Shown here in pieces: positions 58,135-64,000 of a stretch of DNA of 64,000 nucleotides. The stretch is taken from NCBI GenBank assembly GCA_021234155.1, contig JAJEKV010000014.1:20353513-20417512 (forward strand), read 5' to 3'. Every line of letters starts with the position of its first letter. Within the stretch, counting starts at the first letter, position 1. Source of the stretch: Isoetes taiwanensis (taxonomy: Eukaryota > Streptophyta > Lycopodiopsida > Isoetales > Isoetaceae). The position numbers were made by a program, and so were the translations under genes. The notes beneath the pieces were generated by a model, which ran no database searches, was not told where the DNA came from, and was given only the letters and a program-made list of their open reading frames with translations.

Positions 58135-59335
58135 ACAATCGATGATTCTCTAGTAGCCTGAACTACAACTTTCGCTTATCTCAAAGTTGGCACATCATGT
58201 TCAAAAGAAATATGTGTCAGAATAGACATCTTCAAACAAAATAGAGATCTCAAATCACGATATTAATTTAAATCTTGCTTCTTATTCGACACCGGCACAT
58301 GTAACACTCTTATTGACTTGTATTTGCTCAAGGATTGATGCACTAGAAAACATCTTATCTTAACCTTACTTCGAGAACGAAAGAGTGGAAGAGGGCAATG
58401 CACATGAACAGTAAAGCAAGTTTTGCATCAATGTGAAGGCATGTACCTATATGAATAGTAACTGATAGATGCAGAATTGAAAAAATATATCGATATACGA
58501 TGAGAGCACTCCAGCACGGCAATGCTTTTGTTAAGCTCCAGTATCTATAGTCCAAAATCCTCTAATAGCCTAAACTACAACTTTTGTTATCCAAGCTAGT
58601 ACATCACGTCCTAAAAAATATGTGCAATAACTAGACATTTTCATACAAAGTAGAGGTCTTGAATCACAATATACTTCTTGTTCGGTACAACAACGTGGAT
58701 CTCTTTCACGTAAAATTTCTTGGTAGTCTTTTAATATCTGGTTATTGTGTTTGGTGATGGGTCCTAATCCCCAGGTTTTAGATGGGCTGTTGCCCTTGCA
58801 TGTGCCGTCCCATAACCCATTGGGTTCCCATGGACGTAAAAATTCATCTTATCTTATCTTATCTTATCTTCATTGATGTGCACTTGCTCAAGGACTGAAG
58901 CACCAGAAAAATTTCTTTTCGACCTGACTTCAAGAAGAAAAGAAGTGGAAATAATTGAAGAGATGCTGGAATGCTCCTGGTAGTTAGAAAACCAAGTTTT
59001 TCATCAAAATGTGTCTACAATAAATGCAGAACTGGACGGTGTATTGACAAGCAATCCAGCAAAAACTAGCCTAAACACAGCTTTTATTATCCAAGTCGGT
59101 ACATCACATCCTAAAAAATATGTGTAAGAACTAGACATCTTTACATAAAGTAGAGGTCTCAATTACAATATAATTTAAATCTTACTTCTTGTCCGACACA
59201 ACCACATGGATCTCCTTCATTGATGTGCATTTGCTCAAGGACTGAAGCACTAGGAAATGTTTATCCCTACCTTACTTTGAGAATAAAAGAAGTGGAAAAG
59301 AATTTAAGAGAGGCTGCAATGCTCCTAACAATCAG
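58135..59335 (+). repeat. Long tandem repeat, three diverged units
   Basis: Units start near 58148 ('ctctagtagcctgaactacaac'), 58559 ('ctctaatagcctaaactacaac') and 59078 ('ctagcctaaacacagc'). They share 'catcacgtcctaaaaaatatgtg', 'actagacat', 'agtagaggtct', 'cttgttcggtacaac' and 'ttgatgtgcatttgctcaagga' words. Unit length is near 400 bp once the insertion at 58709-58868 is removed. No gene. Confidence 0.85.
58709..58868 (+). mobile_element. 160-bp LINE 3'-end insertion with (TTATC)n tail and TSD
   Basis: Inserted in the second unit of the surrounding repeat; unit 3 has the unbroken site (ctccttcattgatg). TTCA flanks it at 58705-58708 and 58869-58872. It ends with TGGACGTAAAAATTCATC (58831) and (TTATC)4. 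It has no coding sequence, so it is an extreme 5'-truncated LINE or a SINE sharing the LINE 3' end. Confidence 0.85.
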
Positions 59336-60124
59336 AAAACTAGTGCCCTATATAGGATGGAGAAGATAGAATTACAAATGCTTATCACTGTCTTATGCTT
59401 GCCCCTGATAAGCGACATTAATTTTTGAGATTCATTTGCATGTCCTTACTTATGCATAGGTGGGTTGTTGCATTCAATGAGTTGTGAATATCCGCTGAGC
59501 TTTTCTTCCCGCCTTTGCTAATATATCTGTATCTATTATGCTACAGTTCTATAACAATAGAACCGACATTCCTTAGATGCAGATGTCTTTCCTCGCATCT
59601 GCTATTTATACTGCCTCTTCTCTCATTTTCACTCATTGACATTCTCTTGAGCTCATTTCATATTTGCTTCTTTGGTTCCACAAGTTTCTTCTATACTCTC
59701 CACAATTGTCTATCTTTTATTCTCTCAATCATCTACCTGCTTGAGCTTTCTAACATCTCTGCTTGAACTTCTACCATCGTTTATGCTTAGATATGATTTT
59801 CCCTTGTATGGTTAGCAGGATCTCGTCGCTTTATATTGTGAGAGGGCTCTTCCATGGAGGCCATGAAGTTTGATCATGATCCGACTCAGGTTTTCCAGCA
59901 AATTTTATAATCTTATTATGGAAGATTGTTGCAGATTCTTTCCTCGCACAGATACTTGCAGATTGAATGGACAATTTGGTGGCTTGTCGCTGTAAGTTTT
60001 AAATAAGAACCGACTGAAGGATTCTGGCCTTTGAGATTCATCTGGATTTGCCCTAATTGGGATTGCCATATTTGATTTGATTCTTTTTTCATTTGATTTT
60101 AGTTATTTGATTCTATATGGCTAG
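59336..60124. other. Spacer, no gene; dispersed repeat at 59575-59690
   Basis: The section 59575-59690 ('tttcctcgcatctgctatttata' onward) is a diverged copy of 26135-26235. The open frame at 59515-59766 is hydrophobic and unrecognised. Confidence 0.45.
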
Positions 60125-60690
60125 TGTGACGCTCCTCGAACCTATACGATGCTCCCATCGTATACGTACGGGAAATTCCCCTCCCATGGCGACTCCATCA
60201 CCACAGAAAGGCCCTCTGGCTCGGACCACTCGTGATGGGCAAGTATCTGGGTGAAGGACACGGAGATGTCATTCGTCCCACGCCTTCTAAGGAATCATAT
60301 ATAGCGGAAGCGTACATACATATTAGCACCTGGCAACAATACAAATAAATAATATGCCACCACGAAGGGTGGCCCATCCATCATCACATGAATAACAATA
60401 GAGTACCAATACACATAGGAAATGCATCAGAAATAAGGATTCTACCCCGGGCTCAGACTCGAGGGGGTCAACTGACAGTCAAGGCCTTTGGATAACAACA
60501 GACGGAATCATAACAATGGCATTGGCTGGCATAGAACAATGGCTAGGGTAGTCCACTCCATCCGTCCCTCCTGTGCACACTTTGCAGATAAGCTGAATCA
60601 TGTTATGGCGTGGTTGTAGCCTTCCAGAGACGCAATCCCACGAAATCACCCTATGAGACTACTCCGGGTTACATCTCCCGGGTCCGATGA
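60125..60690 (-). mobile_element. LTR 3' third, inverted
   Basis: Starts TGTGACGCTCC, the complement of the family end ...GTCACA, and runs backward through the LTR 3' part (compare the complement of 63290-63818) to 'gggtccgatga' at 60690. There the complement, TCATCGGACCC, matches the LTR at 12584 onward. It stops exactly where a plus-strand LTR begins. Confidence 0.85.
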
Positions 60691-61636
60691 TGTGATATTC
60701 CACGTATTTATATGCCTTTTTTAGTATAAATACATGACACGTCACTATGAATAATTAATAGCACATTAATTATTCATAAGCTAAGGTTAGCTATGATAAT
60801 CATTAATTATTAATGTGGAAACCTAACCTTAAACCCTAATTCGAATTTAGGGCATAACCTAATATTAAAAGGAGTTAAAATATTAAACTAGTTAACATTA
60901 ACCAATTTGGAGTTGCCACCTGGCCCAAATCGATTGGCCAAGGGAGAGTTGCTAACTTGGGACCCAAATTGGGGTTTTATACCCCCCATTTGCCCCAATT
61001 CGAATTGGGGGGTAGTTGGAGAAGGAGGAGGAGCTCATCCCACCAGCAGGGCGTGGAGAACCTAAGAGATGGGAGATCTAGCTCAGGTACCGTTTAGTAG
61101 GCTTAGTTAGCTTGAGATTCTAGTTAGGAACTAACCCTTGTTTGTTAGATGGATGAGTAGTCTCTCTATTTTATGTTCTATTCGAAGCTATGGATGGATG
61201 GATGTATAAGGATAGCTTTGTTTCTGTTCCTCCTGTATTGTATGGGTAAAAAGGGGGTAGAGACCTAAAGGCCATCTAGAAGTAGAGATGTTCCTAGTTA
61301 GAACCCTTAAAACCCAGTAAATGCGGCTTGTGCACAAGATCCAACCTGGCTGAGGATGCTATGATGTGGTTCAGCACTAAACAACGGACACAACTGGGAA
61401 GCGGGGGTGGAGCCTTGCTGAGCATGGCTACTAGGGCTCCTACAGTGTGCTAGGCCTATAGTCGGTCACTGTGTGTGGGTTGGGAATGGGTCTGACACCG
61501 GTCGTTGGATATGGCCTTTATAGACGTCCTCGACTTTGTGTAGATTTAGGGGGGTAAGTCGAGTACGGATACGGGTGCTGCAGGTTCACTACTTCTTCTC
61601 GATGGTAGTGTTTCTTTAAGGGATCACTCCCCCCCA
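60691..61636 (+). mobile_element. LTR 5' two thirds, direct, joined to its own missing third
   Basis: Starts TGTGATATTCC and follows the LTR (conserved 'gggggtagagacc', 'aaatgcggcttgtgcac', 'gtgctaggccta') to about 'gggatcactcc' (61620-61630), which corresponds to about 12566 in the 5' LTR. The remainder of the LTR from that point is the inverted piece at 60125-60690. A further open inverted repeat motif is present near its start. No primer site follows. Confidence 0.8.
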
Positions 61637-62199
61637 GATCAGGTTGCATACTCTGTCTGTAACACATAATGAGTGCTTGTGTTAGAACCCTCACAACAAT
61701 GTCAACACTTTACTCTAATTAATCTAGAGTACAAACTTTAGTATTATTTTGTGCAAAACTTCACCGCCTATATAGCCGTGATATTTATCTGCGCCACACG
61801 CTTGTCAAATTGATGATGGCCTACCCTCTTTTGGAGTTGTCCTACTGTACCAGTCCAATGGCATCCAACCATTGTTGAATAGTCACCTCCTTCTATGGTA
61901 TCTAGATCGGGCTGGGGCAAAGTATTTCCAACCATTACTTTAGTGCCTAAACGTCATTAAGTTCCACAAATGAACTTATATGTCCAAGGGATTATGCGAA
62001 TATCTTAAAGGACAGTACCACTCAAAGACCTCTCAAGATAGGCCTCTTTTATTAAAAAGGTTCTTGGTGAATTCAATTCACCATTTTGTCCTAGGACATG
62101 GAAGTCTTCTTCCATAAGCCATGCACCAAATCGTTAAATAAGCTTTTCAGCTCTTGCTGCCTTTCAAGCTGAAAATCTATCTTTGCATGTTAGCAAAGA
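61637..62199. other. Spacer between LTRs, no gene recognised
   Basis: No clear retroelement motif on either strand. The end (...tagcaaaga) is the insertion site of the solo LTR, and the right flank continues at 63824. Confidence 0.4.
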
Positions 62200-63818
62200 T
62201 GTGACATTCCAGGGGACTATATGCCATAAATAAATACGTATATTCCTGGACCCGCCACTATACAAGTCTACCCATGTGGCCTTGTATACCTTAGGAAGTG
62301 GCAATGGGTGCACATCTAAGTTAAATGCTTAACTTAGATAACCTTAGGATAAGGCCCATTTCCACATGGCCTTATCCTATTGGGCAACCGCCACACGGCC
62401 CCACCCCATTGGTGCCACGTGGACCCTAACTTATATTAGCCTAAACCCTAACCCTAGACCTCTTTTCCTGACCCTAGCACCCTGAGACTCATCTACGCAC
62501 TCGAAACTCCGTTTCGAGCACCGTTTGTTGTGGCATAGGCTAGTGCAGCAGCCCCCAAAGTGTGGATTCGATCTTGAAGCAAGTGTAGCTTCGACCAATT
62601 CGAAGACCATGGAGATGCCAGGATTGGGAGGGAGTGCTTCTGGAGCAGGTATGTAGAGTAGTGCTCTTGGTAGATCATCTGGAAGTTAGCACTCCAGATT
62701 GGTTGGTATTTCGTATCTAGAGTAGAGCCATCCTAGAACCCTTATTCAACATCTTGAACCCTAATCAAGGAACCCTAACTGTAAGTTAGATATGTATGCT
62801 TAGGTTAAGATGTTCTCATTATGATTATCATGATATGATGTTATGTGATGTTGGTTGATCATGTTTGCTCCTCTTGTATTAGGAAGGGGGGTAGAGACCT
62901 AGTAGCTATTACGTAGTATGCTCCTAGTTAGACCCCTTAGTTCCTATTATATGCGGCCTGTGCATAAGAGCCCACTGGGCTATTGGGGCTATGATGTGAC
63001 TCAGCACTACACAACGGGGCTAGAGGCAATACGGATGGGGGATCCCTGCTGAGCGTGGCTACTGGGGATCCCATAGCGGGCTAGGCCTATGGTCGGTCAC
63101 TTTGTGTGGGCCGGGCATGGGTTCGACACCTCCTGGGGCAATGGTGTCGCCCTGCCTCTCAGAAGTTGCAAGTGTTGGCTTGGCTCCTGTTTTGGAGGGT
63201 TAAGTCGGGTACGAATCGTGTGTCACCACGATTCTCTAGCCGCCCGTGGAACCTCTAGACCCCCGGGAAGGGGAGATGCAACCCTTCCTGCCTCGACGGA
63301 CTGGGGAGATGCAACCTAGAGTAGTCCTGATGGGTGATGCCATGGGATTGCGTATCCGGAAGGCTAGAGTCATCCCAGAGCCCGATCTAGCTCAGGAGGG
63401 GCGGATGGAGTGGTCAACCCTAGCCATTGTCTATAGCCAGCCCCGCCATTGTTATGACTCGGTCTGCTCTATCTTGAGGCCTAGCCAGTCAGTCATCTTC
63501 CTTATGAGTCGGAGCCGTGGGTAGGAGCTCTCATGTTTTATGGCATATGATTATCTTCTTTGTGGTTATAGATATGTGGATGAGCTACCCCTCGAGGTAG
63601 TATGATGTGTTATATTGCTAGTTCTGACGTGTTTATGCTTCCGCTGTGATAGGAGCCCATAGGGGAAGGGCGCGCAAGACACCTTCGTGTCCCCTTCTCG
63701 CACTAGGGTCACCCCAGAGTGCGGGATAGACGGAGGACCCGTGCGGTCGAAGGACCGGATGGGGGATTTCCTGCGGAGTGTACGGCCGGGCGCCGTATAT
63801 TTAGCAGGGAGCGTCACA
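62200..63818 (+). mobile_element. Solo LTR, 1619 bp, with perfect 5-bp TSD
   Basis: Begins TGTGACATTCC and ends GGAGCGTCACA. AAAGA stands directly before (62195-62199) and after (63819-63823). No primer site follows, so this is a complete solo LTR left by LTR-LTR recombination. It defines the family ends used for the other copies. It has diverged in the middle from the 11570 LTR (for example a duplicated 'ggggagatgcaaccc' at 63269 and 63303). The open frames at 63089-63524 are inside it. Confidence 0.96.
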
Positions 63819-64000
63819 AAAGACCACCCTTCATCTTAGGTAATAACCTTCCTATCCAGGTCGCTAAATATCATTAATAAGGGTCCTTCATTCCTTCTCT
63901 TCTTCAGTATGTTTTCTACGACTATGGCCGATTTTCAGTATCCTGGCCCTTACGCGTATACAAATCACCATTTCGCTGTGACCTTTAGTCAGTAGAGTCA
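63819..64000. other. Right flank of the solo LTR, no gene seen
   Basis: Begins with the duplicated AAAGA and continues the spacer left of 62200. Too short to interpret. Confidence 0.4.

Overview
This is a transposon-packed stretch of plant nuclear DNA. The plant signs are: one intact gene for a WIP-subfamily C2H2 zinc-finger protein (a land-plant-specific family) with a GT-AG intron; a Ty3/gypsy chromovirus with an initiator-Met-tRNA primer site; L1-like LINEs; a hAT-type MITE; and a plastid atpI fragment embedded in nuclear sequence. The low gene density (one convincing gene in 64 kb) suits a large genome such as a fern, other seed-free plant or conifer. I cannot fix the species from the sequence.

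Layout. 1-828: reversed LTR running off the left edge. 840-4826: decayed L1-like LINE (+). 4850-8395: two adjoining degenerate tandem arrays. 8830-10830: first copy of a composite repeat, here called family X (CCTACGG head, GAA/TTC body, tRNA-like box, CCGTAGGAT tail). 10880-11569 and 22244-25110: two halves of one L1-like LINE on the minus strand, split by a roughly 10.7-kb chromovirus (11570-22243). The chromovirus carries paired LTRs, a PBS, a second copy of X, and remnants of the integrase C-terminus and chromodomain. 26918-29440 and 31511-33770: two diverged copies of a long unknown repeat, with a LINE RT fragment between them. 34070-36240: LINE with an EN domain and YVDD RT, interrupted by a short LINE tail. 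39541-40700: unidentified GC-richer block. 41363-42698: perfect-size foldback element (568-bp arms, 200-bp loop). 42789-43011: possible last exon of an unknown gene. 43220-44449: reversed truncated LTR. 44480-46050: LINE remnant. 47662-47982: hAT MITE with perfect 8-bp TSD. 48403-48597: plastid atpI fragment. 48660-53644: almost full-length LINE with ORF1, EN, RT and a zinc-binding tail. 55360-57437: the WIP gene. 58135-59335: threefold long repeat with a LINE tail inserted. 60125-61636: LTR whose last third is inverted in front of it. 62200-63818: solo LTR with perfect TSD.

How the parts relate. Most of the sequence is a nested record of retrotransposition. At least six LTR copies belong to one family. 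Five short LINE 3' ends share the motif TGGACGTwAAAA (one diverged) but end in different microsatellites. The most unusual signal is in repeat family X: twelve head-to-head 5-bp GAA/TTC units (15734-15793) that form a textbook heat-shock element, about 80 bp before a tRNA-like promoter box. Only the WIP gene looks intact and under selection.
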